NCBI GenBank assembly: GCA_024220525.1 | Contig: JAMYWO010000338.1 | Location: 1 to 39,053, forward strand | DNA length: 39,053 nt | Origin: Cochliopodium minus | Taxonomy: Eukaryota; Discosea; Himatismenida; Cochliopodiidae | Reading direction: 5' to 3' | Part shown: in pieces, positions 1 to 11,222 of the stretch | How positions within the stretch are numbered: position 1 is the stretch's first letter | Layout of the letters: the number at the start of each line of letters is the position of its first letter | The notes under the pieces: generated by a model | What the model was told of the DNA's origin: nothing | The model's input: the letters and a program-made list of their open reading frames with translations, nothing else | The model's database searches: none | Made by a program: the position numbers and the translations under genes

Positions 1-117
1 TTTTAATTTTTAATTTTTTAATTTTTTAATTTTCAATTTTTTAATTTTTAATTTTTTAATTTTCATTATTTATTATTTATTATTTATTATTTATTATTTA
101 TTATTTATTATTTGCAG
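1..117 (+). repeat. Intron tail with A/T simple repeats (RING gene)
   Basis: This is the 3' end of an intron that begins outside the window. Positions 1-60 hold T-rich stretches broken by AA roughly every 9-10 bases. Positions 65-113 are seven perfect copies of the 7-mer ATTATTT. The acceptor AG lies at 116-117, just before an open coding exon. No other signal is visible. Confidence 0.75.
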
Positions 118-233
118 GCAATCATTTTTATCATCGAGATTGCATTGACAAATGGCTCAAGACTAATTCCAAATGTCCTCTTTGTGTACAATCTATCCAA
201 AAACCAGAAGAGGAGATTATTGAAGAAAATTAA
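118..233 (+). CDS. RING-H2 finger protein, last exon only (probable E3 ubiquitin ligase)
   Basis: This is the terminal exon of a gene that starts upstream of the window. It follows an AG acceptor at 116-117 and ends in TAA at 231-233. Read with the first base pair GC completing a codon (TGC if the previous exon ends in T), it gives C-N-H-F-Y-H-R-D-C, then W-L and C-P-L-C. This is the second half of a RING-H2 finger, which binds zinc and recruits an E2 enzyme. The tail after the finger is a short acidic stretch rich in glutamate. The substrate and any membrane segment would be encoded upstream and cannot be seen. The RING class is clear from ligand spacing; ligase activity is inferred from the family. 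Confidence 0.8.
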
Positions 234-605
234 AAAACCAAATTTGTAATTATTCGAAATATACATATTTTCATTTTATTTATCTTTTATATCATCTTAT
301 TCACAACTCCCTTTATTATTTTCTACAATTTTTTATGGTGGCTGTATATAAGAATAATCTGATTTGAAAATATCGTCAAATATTGATTATCTTTAATCCC
401 CAAGGTGTTTCTTTCTATATCAGATTCAATCACAAATTTTGTTGTTGGGATTTAGGAAATCCTTTTTTATAGTGAATTAAATCAAATATTTGATTTTTAT
501 GAGAAGCAAAAATAAAAAAAAAACGTACCTTCCTTTTTTCTTGATACATTCAAATAAGAATACTCCGATCTACAATTGAATAGAATAAAATAAAAAAAAA
601 AAAAA
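234..605. other. Intergenic stretch, 372 bases
   Basis: It lies between the RING-H2 stop and the dioxygenase start, both on the + strand, and should hold the 3' UTR of the first gene and the promoter of the second. It ends in a run of about a dozen A just before the ATG, as is common for genes here. I see no tRNA, no extra open frame and no repeat of note. Confidence 0.5.
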
Positions 606-2128
606 ATGATGTTCTTCAAATCTCACAAGAAAAAGATTTTCAAAAAAAAAAAGATATGGGGTGATTTCTCAACCAAAAAAAATTATTCATCCTCCTCTCC
701 CAAAATCAGCAAATTTAGTAAGGGAATAGAGATAGAATGGGATGATAACACAAAAGGATCTTTTTCTTATATATGGTTGATGGACAATAATGAATTGATC
801 AACCAACAAACAAATCAAAGATTTTCCGAAACAACAAAGATCCCTATCGATCTATCTCCCTCCCAAATAAAAATTGAACAAAATGAATTGAAAATTGATT
901 GGAAGGGAGTTGGATATCAGCCAACTGTCTATAATCTCTCCATCTTAAAAAATCAATCAAATAATAAGAATAAGAATATAGATCAAAGGCTAGAAAAAGA
1001 AAAAGAAATCAAAAAAAAATTTTGGAATCAAAAAACATTGATGGAAGATGGGATTCCAAGTGTAAATTATTATGAATCAAATACAGATAAAGGATTATTG
1101 GAAATGGTAAAAAAAAAACAAAAAATCAAACTTATATCCAATATTATCGATTATGAATTTTTTCCCTTGTGAAGATAATTTTAAATTTTTATTCAAAATA
1201 ATTTTCTTATGATTTTTTCCACATCAAAAAAAAAAGTTAAAAAAATTGATGATATATGGATTTGTAGTTGTGAAAGATGTTCCACCCACATTCAACGACA
1301 CAAAAACATTTTGTGAAAAGTTGGCGCCCTTCAAAGGATCGATCTTTGGATCATTTTGGGAAGTGACTGCAAACAAAGAGATACCGGACACCGCATATAC
1401 CAACCTCTCCCTCCCTCTACACACTGACGGAAGTTATTATTACGAGCCTCCTGGTTTTCAAACGATACATGTGATTGAAGAGAGGACAATTGGAGGGGAG
1501 AGCATTCTTTCTGATGGTTTCTATGTTTCTAGCTTGTTGGAGAAGAATCATTTCGATACCCTTTCCTCTTTCAAGGTTCCTTTCCGTTATTTGGATGACG
1601 GAAAATATTTATTGTATAATCACACTCCTATTCTCCATCTTCATCCTGATCAACAGATGAAGCGAATTGTCTGCAACGATCTTGATAGGTAAAAAAAATT
1701 CATCATTTTTTTTTAAACTAATTTAAATTTCCAAAACAATTCAACAAAATTTTTTTAAACGAAATTTCTTCTTCGAATTTCCTCTAGATATTATTTTGAT
1801 TTTTTGATGATTTAATATCATTTAATTTTAATAATTTTTTATTTATTCTTTTCATTTAAAATATAGGGATGTCATTCAATTTGATTCTTTGGATTCTCAA
1901 TATCAATTCTATGAAGCATATCTTTCCCTATTGCATAAACTTTGTGATCCTGCCAATCAAATTAAATTCAAACTCACCCCGGGGAACTTGTTAATCTTTG
2001 ATAATTGGAGGATATTGCATGGAAGAAATTATTTTGAAGGATTTAGGAAATTTGTGGGGTGCTATTTTGGCAAAACAGAAATTGAATCCAAATTTAGAAT
2101 TTTATTATCTGAAAATAAGACTGCCTAA
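606..2128 (+). CDS. TMLHE: Trimethyllysine dioxygenase-like Fe(II)/2-oxoglutarate enzyme
   Basis: Model: join(606..1106,1237..1688,1867..2128), 404 residues. Enzymes of this family hydroxylate N6-trimethyllysine, or gamma-butyrobetaine, in carnitine synthesis, using Fe(II), 2-oxoglutarate and O2. The N-terminal domain carries the family's W-L-x-D motif near residue 58. The jelly-roll core follows with iron ligands H229-T-D231 and H369 in I-L-H-G-R. The stretch from L-L-I-F-D-N-W to G-C-Y resembles TMLHE more than BBOX1, and so does the segment G-G-E-S-I-L-S-D-G-F-Y. The N-terminus is strongly basic (residues 3-25), which could be a mitochondrial signal but is not clear. The cysteines that bind zinc in the N-terminal domain of many relatives are replaced by Asn/Gln here. 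Substrate choice between trimethyllysine and butyrobetaine is inferred. Length is close to the usual 380-420. Confidence 0.85.
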
Positions 2129-2293
2129 CAATAAAAATTATTTATCAATCCCTGGTGATTATCTATTTATAAAGAGTTAATAACAAAATTTTCCAAAATT
2201 ATTAACGCATTTTTTCTTTGATATAAATATAAATAAAATAAATCAAAATAAAATATAAAAAAAATTTAAATTTTTTTTTTTACTCTTCTAAAA

Positions 2294-5057
2294 ATGATTG
2301 AGCAAGAGAAAAGAACATGGAAAAATGTTGTATCTGATTACTGGGTCAATGATGGACCAAAATTGATCCTCATTCTCATTTTTATTGCTGCCAATATCGC
2401 TGTATTTTTAGAAAGATTTCTATGTAAAAAAAAAATTTTAATTAATCTTCATTTCTATTCGTTCTATAAAGAATGATATTTGAATATTTTCAACTTAAAA
2501 GGAATTATTTTACATAAATAATACTCATTTATAATTTATATATACAATCACCCACTTGGAGTATCATCTTTTCATATAATTTATATTTGCCCAAACCAAA
2601 AATATAGACTATAGATTTGCCGATGCTAACAAAGCTGATGAAGCTAAAGCAGCAGCAGCATTTTCAGTTTTGGGATATGGAGTATCATTCGCAAGAGGAG
2701 CAGCAGCAGCTTTGAAATTAGACGCTGCATTGATTTTGATTTTTGTTCTGAGAAATTTCTTGTCTTGGTAAAACCACAATCATTATTTCCTTTCAATTAC
2801 AACTTTGATTTAATACTTAAAAATCTCTTTTGTCAAAAATTCAATATTTACATTGTTATAAATTTGATCCCTCTTTTAGGCTTAGAGGAACCAGATTAAA
2901 CAACTATCTCCCTATCGATAAAAATATCATTTTTCACAGATATATTGGATGGGTGATTGCATTTTTCGTATGTGTGCATTTGTAACAAAAATTTCAAAAA
3001 TATTTATACCATAAATTTTTATTTTTACTCAATCATCTTTTTTTAAATTAGAGTTGCGCATTATATCAATTTCTTCCATCTCTCCCAATTGAGTTTGGCT
3101 GTTTTCAAATTGGTTGTTCCTTCTGCTGTCGCAGTGCCCACAATCCTCAAATCAGCTTGGTACAATATCGCAGGGTATACTGGAGAAATCGCAGTTTTCT
3201 CCATGTTTTTGATGTATACCACCGCAGTCGAAGTGATGAGAAGACCTCAATTCGAATTGTTTTGGTTCACCCATCATCTTTTCATCGTATTTTATGGTAC
3301 TATCATTGCCCATGGGTAAGAAAAAAAAAATCAATCCCATTAATGATAATATCTAACAAATAAGAAGAAATAATTATTTCTTTTTATAAATGTCTGGATC
3401 TAAACATATTTGTTAACATGATAAAAAATCTATATTGGAGAAAATAATTTTTCCTTGAAATCGATGAAAAAGATTAATATAAAATATAAAAAATAGAAAG
3501 GCCTTTTATCCTATTATTATTTAAATTATTTAATATTTGCTCACCCTTTTTTTTATTGATTTTTTTTTCCCCTCTATCAGTTTCGGAAAGATCTTGGAAA
3601 CACCCACCTTTTGGTGTTGGGTTTGTGGACCTTTGGGTTTGTATCTTCTCGAGAGAACCATCAGAATCATCAGAGGATCCAAGGATACTGTTCTCTTAAG
3701 GGTTATAAAAATTTTTACACTTTCATTTGTTCTAAATTTTTATAATTTATTTTTTTTAATTTATTATAATTTATTATAATTTATTTATTATAATTTATAA
3801 TTTATTATAATTTATTTTTTGATTTTTTGATAAATTTTTTTCAATTTTTTTTTATGAAAAAAATAGGCTATCCAACATCCTTCTAAGGTTATTGAGTTGC
3901 AGATGGGTAGAGCAGATGGGTGGAAATACAAGCCAGGACAATACCTCTTTTTGAATTGTCCTTTCATTGCCAGACAAGAATGGCATCCCTTCACCATCTC
4001 TTCTTCTCCTGAAGGAGAGACTCACTTGAGTTGCCATATTCGTGTATTTTTTTTTTTGATTTTTTAATTTTTTTTTATTTTTTTTGATTTTTTCATTTTA
4101 TTCACTTTTTTTTACATAAAAACAGATTGTTGGTAACTGGACAGGAAAGCTCTACAAGCTTTTGAACCCTGAAGAAAAACTTGGAGAAATTCAAAAAGAT
4201 ATGGAATTTGCACCTAATGGTTCTCCCATCCTCAGAGGTTTTTTTTTCATGAAATTTATTTTAAATTTTTTTTTTGTTTTTGTTTTATTTAATTTTTTTA
4301 TTTTAAATTTTTTTTTTTTACTTTTGAATAGTTGATGGACCTTTTGGAGCAGCGAGTGAGGAAGTTTTTGACTATGAACATGTGATGTTGATTGGAGCAG
4401 GTATTGGTGTTACTCCTTTCGCTTCCATTCTCAAAACTATCCGCCATCGTTTGGAACAAAGACAGAAGAACCAAGTTGAAAAGGGAAAAGAAATCACCAT
4501 CAAAAAAGTTCACTTTTACTGGATCAACAGAGATAAAGAAGCATTTGAATGGTTTTCTGATTTGTTGCAAGCCTTGGAGAGGTAAAAAAAAAAAAATTTT
4601 TTCAATCATTTTTTAAACTTTTTTATTAAAAAGACAAAACGTTGATGATTTTTTGGAGATTAATGTTTATTTGACTGAACGTGTCACCAAAGAACAAGAT
4701 ATCAAACAAATGATGGAGTCTGAGAATGAAGGGGGTAAGGATGCCATCACTGGTCTCGAATCCAAAACTCAGTACGGAAGACCTCCTTGGGAAAAAATAT
4801 TTCTTGAACACTCTGAAGTCTACAAAAATCAAAGTATGTTTTTCTAAAAATGATCCATTTTTATTCATTTTAATTTAATTTTTCATTTTTAGATATTGGA
4901 GTTTTCTTCTGTGGGCCCAAGGTTCTTTCAAAGAACTTGTACAAGTTTTGTAAAAAGAATACCAAAGGGAAGACTAGGTTTGATTTTTTTTACCTCATTT
5001 CAATTCTTATTTTATTTATTTCATTTTAGATTTCTTTATAAGAAAGAAAACTTCTAG
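2294..5057 (+). CDS. nox: NADPH oxidase A (NOX2-type, no EF-hands)
   Basis: Model: join(2294..2423,2608..2767,2880..2981,3052..3315,3581..3701,3867..4043,4126..4237,4332..4581,4634..4833,4893..4977,5030..5057), 542 residues, 11 exons. It passes electrons from NADPH via FAD and two haems across a membrane to O2, making superoxide. The haem-binding histidines are in place: H116/H130 (14 apart) and H205/H218 (13 apart), the NOX spacing. The FAD site H-P-F-T-I-S-S-S-P is in exon 6. NADPH-site motifs [13 protein letters not shown] and C-G-P follow in exons 8 and 10, and the chain ends in the typical K-E-N-F. About six membrane segments fill the first half. No EF-hand is encoded, so activation is probably by cytosolic partners as in phagocyte NOX2. 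A close paralogue lies inverted at 6298-9195. The 5' UTR is A/T-only. Confidence 0.95.
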
Positions 5058-5252
5058 AACACAGTGGAGATTAAATATAAGAAAGATCCGCTTTTTTTTT
5101 GAAATGATATTCTATATAATTAAAAATAATTAAAATTTGGAATAATTAGGTTTTTTTTGATCAAATAATCTTCATATTAAGAAGTTTTTGACAATTATGA
5201 ATGGTATTTCAAAAATTTATAGAAAAATATAATGAAAAAAATTTTTTTTTAA

Positions 5253-6029
5253 TTATCTACTTTCAGAGTTTTTCTTTTCTTTTTTGCTTAAAATAATAAC
5301 AAGTCTTACGAATACTTGGACCATATCAAGGAATAAATCCAAAGAATGGGTGATGAAATCATTGCTGTGTTGAGCTTTTTCGATGATCAATTGGGTATCA
5401 AAGATTATGAACAAAGAGAAGATGAAAAGACCAATATAGAGGGATGCATCATAAACACCTCTGTTTCCAACAAACATATTTACTAAATTGATCAATGCAA
5501 GGAATGAAAGGCAGCTGGACAATAATCCTCCGAGAAATAACCATGATCTCTTTTCGGACAATAATGCACAAGCTGAAAAACAAACAAAGATTGCTGCAGT
5601 CCCCAAAAATGCATTTAATACAATTGAATTGTCGATATCCAAAGCCATTCCCACCAAAGATCCTAAAGAAATTCCTTGCAAGACTCCAAATCCCATAAGG
5701 ATTGCCAATCTTTTATTTACGTTTTCATAAGTATGTGGTGTCGACAATAACCAAAATAAAGAAACAAATATTCCTATTGTTGAGAAAAATCCTCCCAAAT
5801 GAAGAGTCAAATCAATGAGACATCCAATTACAGATGCAATTACAGTTGCTCCCAAAGTTGAATAAACTATTTAAGTGTTTTATTTTAGGAATAATTTATA
5901 AAATTTTATTAAAATATATTTATTTTTTTTACCCTTCAAAAGATGGGATTTGGTGTTCTTATCAAGTGGTGTAAAGTCCAATATACTTTGAATGTTAAAT
6001 TTTGATCTATTTCCAAAAATTGTATTCAT
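5253..6029 (-). CDS. TMBIM6: Bax inhibitor-1 family ER membrane protein
   Basis: Model: complement(join(5253..5866,5933..6029)), 236 residues, the usual BI-1 size (human 237). It is a hydrophobic ER protein whose family lowers ER calcium and restrains cell death and ER-stress signalling. Exon 1 gives a soluble N-terminus of 32 residues. Exon 2 begins inside the V-Y-S-T-L segment that opens the first membrane helix. Six or seven hydrophobic segments follow. The family signature around the last helices is present: F-D-T-Q-L-I-I-E, then H-S-L-D-L-F-L-D. The C-terminus is basic and polar, ending K-K-E-K-K-N-S-E-S-R, like the charged tail that tunes calcium release in relatives. It sits between two NADPH oxidases: tail-to-tail with the left one, and downstream of the right one on the same strand. 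Confidence 0.93.
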
Positions 6030-6297
6030 CTCTTTTTGAATTTCTGTTTATATTCTTCTATTAATTTTTTTTTTTTATTTTATTTTACAAAATTTATTTA
6101 TATTTCATAATTATTATATTAGCCTAAAATTAATTACACTGAAAAAGATGACGTGGTAAGTTGTTTGATTTGATCTTTGGTTATCTTTTTTGATTTCCAA
6201 AATATAAGAGTATTTTTGTAATCAAAAAAAATAAATCTTGTGGATGTCAAAAATAATTGAATTTAATTAATATTAATTTAATTAAATTCTTTATGTA

Positions 6298-9195
6298 TCA
6301 AAAGTTCTCTTTATGGTACAAAAATTTTGTATGATTTTTGGTGTGTATCTTGCACTGTTCATTGAGCGCGTTAGAGAGAATTTTTGGTCCACAAAAAAAT
6401 ACACCAACAGCTATTAATGAAAAAAAAAATAAAAAAAAATAAAAAAATCAAAAAAAAAGTTTATACTTCTTCCTTGATATTTTTCAGCATGATCTGAAAA
6501 TATTTTATTCCAAGCAGGTCTCCCATAGTAAGTCCTTGCTTCCAAACCAGTTACAGTGTCCTTTTCATTCTCATCCTCTTCCATCAACTTCATGAGATCT
6601 TGTTCTTTATTGATACGAGAGGTCAAAAAAATGTTGATTTCCAAAAAATCTTCAATATTTTGTCTAAACAAAAAAGCAACGTTGTAAAATAATTTATTGA
6701 TATTAAAATGTAAAAGAAAAAAAGAATTCAATGATAAAAAAAAAGAAAATTTTGAAAGAAAAATAAAAATTTTGAAAGAAAAATAAAAAAATTGAAAAAA
6801 AATTTATAAAAAAGATTAAAAAAGATTGAAAAAGATTTAAAAAAATTTTTTTTTTTTTTACTCTTCTAGTTGTTTCAACAAATCAGAGAACCACTCAAAA
6901 GATTCTTTGTCTCTGTTGATCCAATAAAAGTGAACTTTTTCAATTTTGATGGATTTGGGATCAGAATCTTTCTTTCTTTGTTCGATGGCATGGCGGATGG
7001 TTTTGAGGATGGAAGCGAATGGTGTAACTCCTATTCCCGCCCCCACCAACATTACGTTTTTGTACCCAAACACTTCTTCGCTTGCTGCTCCAAACGGACC
7101 ATCAACTATTCAAAAAAGGAAAAAAAAATTTAAAATAAAAAAATGAATATTAAAAACCAACAAAAATGAATTAAAATTAAAAAAAATTAAAATATAAATA
7201 AATCCAAAAATAAATCTAAATAAATCTAAATAAATAAACAAATAAATCTAAGAATCATGAATTTAAAAAGTGGAACCTCTCAAAATAGGAGAACCATCAA
7301 CAGCAAACTCCATGTTCTCTCTTACTATCCCCATTTTGTTGTCAGGATTCAAAAGTTTGTAGAGTTTTCCTGTCCAATCTCCCACAACCTTTATGGAAAA
7401 TATAAAAGTTAGTACAAAAAATAAAAAATAATAATAAATGAAATAAAAATAAATAATAAAAATAACAAAAATAATAAAAATAATAAAAATAATAAAAATA
7501 ATAAAAATAATAAAAATAATAAAAATAATAAAAATAATAAAAATAAATTTGAATAAAGAAAAATAAATAATTAGTTTACTCTAATGTGACAACTCATATA
7601 AGATTCCGCAGTAGGAGAAGAAGAGATGGTGAAAGGATGCCACTCTTGAGTGGAAATACAAGGACAATTTAAAAAGAGATATTGTCCTGGCTTGTAGCTC
7701 CACCCGTTCACTCTTCCCATCTGTATTTCCATCACTTTTGATGGATGGATGATTGCCTAAAAGATAAAAAATATAAAATAAAATATAAAATAAAATATAA
7801 ATAAAATAAAAATAAAATAAAAATAAATGTTTTTTTTGAAAATAATTTTACTTTGACCAAATAGGTGGTCTTGGAACCTCTAATAATACGGATCGTTCTT
7901 TCGAGAAAATACAATGAAAGAGGTGCGGAGATCCAGATCCAGAAGGTTGGCGCTTCCAGAAGATGTTGAAACCTATAATTCAAATTGACAATAAAAATAT
8001 TTCAGAAGAAATATTTTTAATTAATTATTCATTACTTTATGTTTTATAAATTTTATTATATTTTATAAATTTTATTATATTTTATAAATTTTATTATATT
8101 TTATATTTATATTTAATTTATAACTTTAATTTTATATACTATTTCGCTGTAATATTTTGTTTACCCATGAAATATCAAGACTGCATAGAAAATGATGAAA
8201 AGATGGTGAGTGTACCAAAATAATTCAAAGTTTGGTCTTCTCATGACTTCTGCGGCACTGGTGTACATGAGAAACATGCAGAAGAGAGCAACTTGACCAG
8301 TCAAACCAACCAGTGATTGCCACATCACTGTCATCACTGGAAGTCTTGTTGTTGCTGATGGAATTAATAATTGCAATATTCCAACATCCAATTGAGATAC
8401 TGCATAAAAGTTGAAGTAGTGGGCAGTACTAATTTAATTATATATCAATTTAAAAAATATATTTATTTTTTAAGATATAAATTATAAATTAATGTGGGAA
8501 TCAATACATGAATGGTTCATATATCAATATATTCAAATTAAGATTAATTCAAACGATTAAAGTTTTGTATTCAATAAATAGAGAAAAAAATTTTACACAT
8601 GAACACATGTCCAAAATGCAATAATCCAAGCGATATATCTATGAAATACAATGTTTTTATCAATTGGAATGTAATCATTGATAAAGGTTCCTCTCAACCA
8701 AGAGAGAAAATTTCTCAGCACCCCTATCAACAGAACTGAACAATTAAATTTCAATGCCAATGCTGCACCTCTTGCAAAACAAACACCATAACTCATCACT
8801 GCAAATGCCAATGCTGCTGTTTTTTCATCTTTCTTGTTTATATCAGCCAATCTGTAATCTAGATTCAAACATTATAAGTTTGAAGGAAATTAAGAAATAT
8901 ATGTTTTCTATTTGTTTCATTTGAGGAATTTACATAAAAATCTTTCAAGGAAACATGCTATATTCGCACCAATGTATAAAAGGATGAATATTAATTTTAT
9001 CCCTTCACTGAGCCAATATGCATATAATCTTTGCCAAAATGTTTTTTCTGTTTTGGTTTTCACCAAAAAGATGCTCTTTCTCACATCTTTTTTGGATTTT
9101 TTGTTAATTTTATTATCATGTTCCAATAGCAATGGTTCGTTTAAATCATGATTGATGCTTGATATACTCGATGATGTGAAAGAATTGGTACTCAT
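6298..9195 (-). CDS. nox: NADPH oxidase B (NOX2-type, paralogue of A)
   Basis: Model: complement(join(6298..6410,6467..6663,6862..7105,7277..7388,7580..7756,7852..7972,8165..8428,8597..8858,8934..9195)), 583 residues, 9 exons. It has the same fold and reaction as the left-hand oxidase. Haem ligands are H160/H174 and H249/H262. The FAD site H-P-F-T-I-S-S-S-P, the motif [12 protein letters not shown] and a K-E-N-F C-terminus are all present. It differs mainly in a 44-residue longer N-terminus, a hydrophilic Ser/Asn/Lys-rich cytosolic tail before the first helix, and in lacking two introns that the paralogue has. Four exons (264, 121, 177 and 112 bases) match the paralogue exactly in length. No EF-hand is seen. 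The longer tail could carry different regulation; this is inference. Confidence 0.95.
7468..7548. repeat. Intronic 9-base tandem repeat (NOX B)
   Basis: About eight copies of the unit AATAATAAA fill most of the intron between exons 5 and 6 of the - strand oxidase. It is a microsatellite and likely to vary in length. No coding or RNA signal is seen. Confidence 0.7.
8035..8106. repeat. Intronic 20-base A/T tandem repeat (NOX B)
   Basis: Three to four copies of a unit of about 20 bases containing TTTTATAAATTTTATTA lie in the intron between exons 3 and 4 of the - strand oxidase. It is simple-sequence intron filler. Confidence 0.6.
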
Positions 9196-9547
9196 TTTTT
9201 AAATATATCTAATATATTTAAGAAGCTTCCTTCAATATTTTTTAATTTAAAAAAATATTTTAAAATCAAGTTAAAAATCTTTTTTGTTCTAAAACTGATT
9301 TTTGGAATTCAAATGGAATTTTAATTAATTTTAAAAAGAGACCATCTCTCAAGAATTCCATTCAAATTATTTCTTTTGAAAACTAATAAAACAAATTCAA
9401 TCTTCTATTAAAAAAAACTTAAAACATTCTTCTCTACTACTCAAATGAATCAAATCAAAACCAAAGATTAATCAATTCTCAATTGTTGATCAATTAAGAT
9501 TTAAAATTGAAAAAAATATAAATAAAATAGAATCACCCTTTTGATTT
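9196..9547. promoter_or_regulatory. Divergent spacer between NOX B and FYVE-TPR genes
   Basis: These 352 bases separate two start codons that face away from each other, so both promoters and 5' UTRs must lie here. It is A/T-rich with less biased patches around 9290-9370 and 9440-9500. I see no open frame, tRNA or clear TATA element that can be told from the A/T background. Confidence 0.45.
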
Positions 9548-11132
9548 ATGAACCAAGAAGAGAAAAAGGTATTACCTTTCTGATTCAAACTTATTGTATT
9601 TTTGATCTCCCATAAATTTAGAATGAAGAAATAGAGAAACCATTGTGGCAAAATGATGTAAAGACTTATTCAAATGAATCTAATGATCGATCTCTCAAAC
9701 ACATTTAAATTAATTTTTATTTATGAAAGGATGAAGCCACAAAATGCCCAATATGCACTGTATCATTCACATTTTTGAATAGGAAGCACCATTGTAGGTA
9801 TTTATTACGATATTTCAATAATCCTTAAATAAAATTTTAAATCTCTCTTTGTAAGGTATTGTGGAAAAATTTTCTGTTCTAAATGTACAAATCAAGAAAG
9901 CCCAATCCCATGGTTTGGTTATGATTCTCCTGTGAGAATTTGCACTACCTGTTGGCCATTATTCCTCAAAAAACAAGAAGAGGTGAAAAGAAAGAATAAT
10001 GAAGAAGCTGCTCATAAGAAAACTCTTTTGGGTGTTCAATTCTTCAAGAAAAAAGGTAAACAAAAAATAATGATTCGATCAAAAATTTTTGAATTTATAT
10101 ACGAAAATATATTATATTATTTTCAATTTATGAATCCCAATGAACATCTCACAAAAAAAAATTTATTTAAAATTTCTCCAAACATGTTTGAATATTTTAA
10201 TTTTTGAATTATTTTCAATCTTTTCTCTGATATATCCAATTGAATTCAAAATATAAAAAGATTACAGGAGTGCAGAAATAGAATTTTCAACAGCCATTCA
10301 ATTAGCTCCTCATTTGGCTTCGAAACATTATGATAGAGGATCTCTTTATGCTTTATCTGGAGAAAATGAAAAGGCCCTCTTGGATCTCAACAATTCTCTC
10401 AGATTAGATCCCAATTTTTTGGATGCATTGAAATGCCGCTCAAATATCTTTTGGAAAACGAAACAATTCGATAAAGCGAAAATTGATTATTCCAAAATCA
10501 TTGAATTAGATCCTAAATATTGGAAAGCTTTTAGAAGGAGAGGTAAAAATCAAATTAAAAAATTAAAAAAAATACAAAAAAATTTTCAATTTTCAATTTT
10601 TCTATTTATTATTTCTTCAGGGGAGATATTTGCAAATGAAAGAAATTACTTAAGTTGTATTAATGATTTGAATGTTTATCTCCAAGAGTATACAACGTCA
10701 ATAGAAGTGTTTCAAATGAGGGCGGTGTCGCTAATCAAAGAAAAAAGAAATAAAGAGGCCCTCAATGATTTTAACACCATTTTAAGATTTAAGCCTGGAC
10801 ATCCTATTGCATTGAAGGGGAAATGTAATGTATATTTTGAATTGCAAGAGTGGGAAAATTTGATTAACGATGTTTCTCTTTTATTAGAAGATAAAAAAGA
10901 AAAAAAAAATAAATTTAATTCTCCTGTTATCTCCAAAAATATTAATACTTCTCATCAAATTAAGTTGACCAATGAGGAAAAGTCAAAGTTGCTGAGACAA
11001 CGTGCTCAGGCTTATATCACTCTTCAAGATTTTCGTAACGCACTCGAAGACTTGGAACTCTTACTTCATATTGATCCAACCAATAAATACGCAAATTCTT
11101 GGATTGAAAATATCAGAGGGAACATAAACTAA
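9548..11132 (+). CDS. FYVE zinc finger plus TPR repeat protein
   Basis: Model: join(9548..9568,9730..9797,9856..10055,10276..10542,10621..11132), 355 residues. Residues 8-70 form a FYVE finger: C13-x2-C16, then R-K-H-H-C29-R-Y-C32-G, C37-x2-C40 and V-R-I-C-T-T-C. The basic RKHHCR patch suits binding to phosphatidylinositol 3-phosphate on endosomes, although the usual leading W-x-x-D is reduced to one Asp. The rest is helical TPR repeats (A-x3-F-x2-A-I and Y-x-R-G-x-L patterns), at least four, a scaffold for partner binding. The intron-3 acceptor is a choice: 10275 keeps frame, while AG at 10267 would not. Helix A of the first TPR then looks missing, so a small error there is possible. It converges with the Integrator gene; 90 bases separate the stops, and AATAAA signals occur just after 11200. 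Confidence 0.75.
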
Positions 11133-11222
11133 AACAAACACTTTTTTATGGATAAAATTGTGGGAATAAATTGAAGAAGTTTGTTTTTTAAAAATAAAAA
11201 TGAATAAATAAAGAATTTTTAA

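Noticed and set aside
6123-6155. A 33-base exon-like stretch on the + strand (AG before it, GTAAGT-like donor after it) coding P-K-I-N-Y-T-E-K-D-D-V.
   Set aside because: It lies upstream of BI-1 on the opposite strand, has no neighbouring + strand exon that joins in frame, and NOX A already ends cleanly at 5057. It is most likely chance or UTR sequence.
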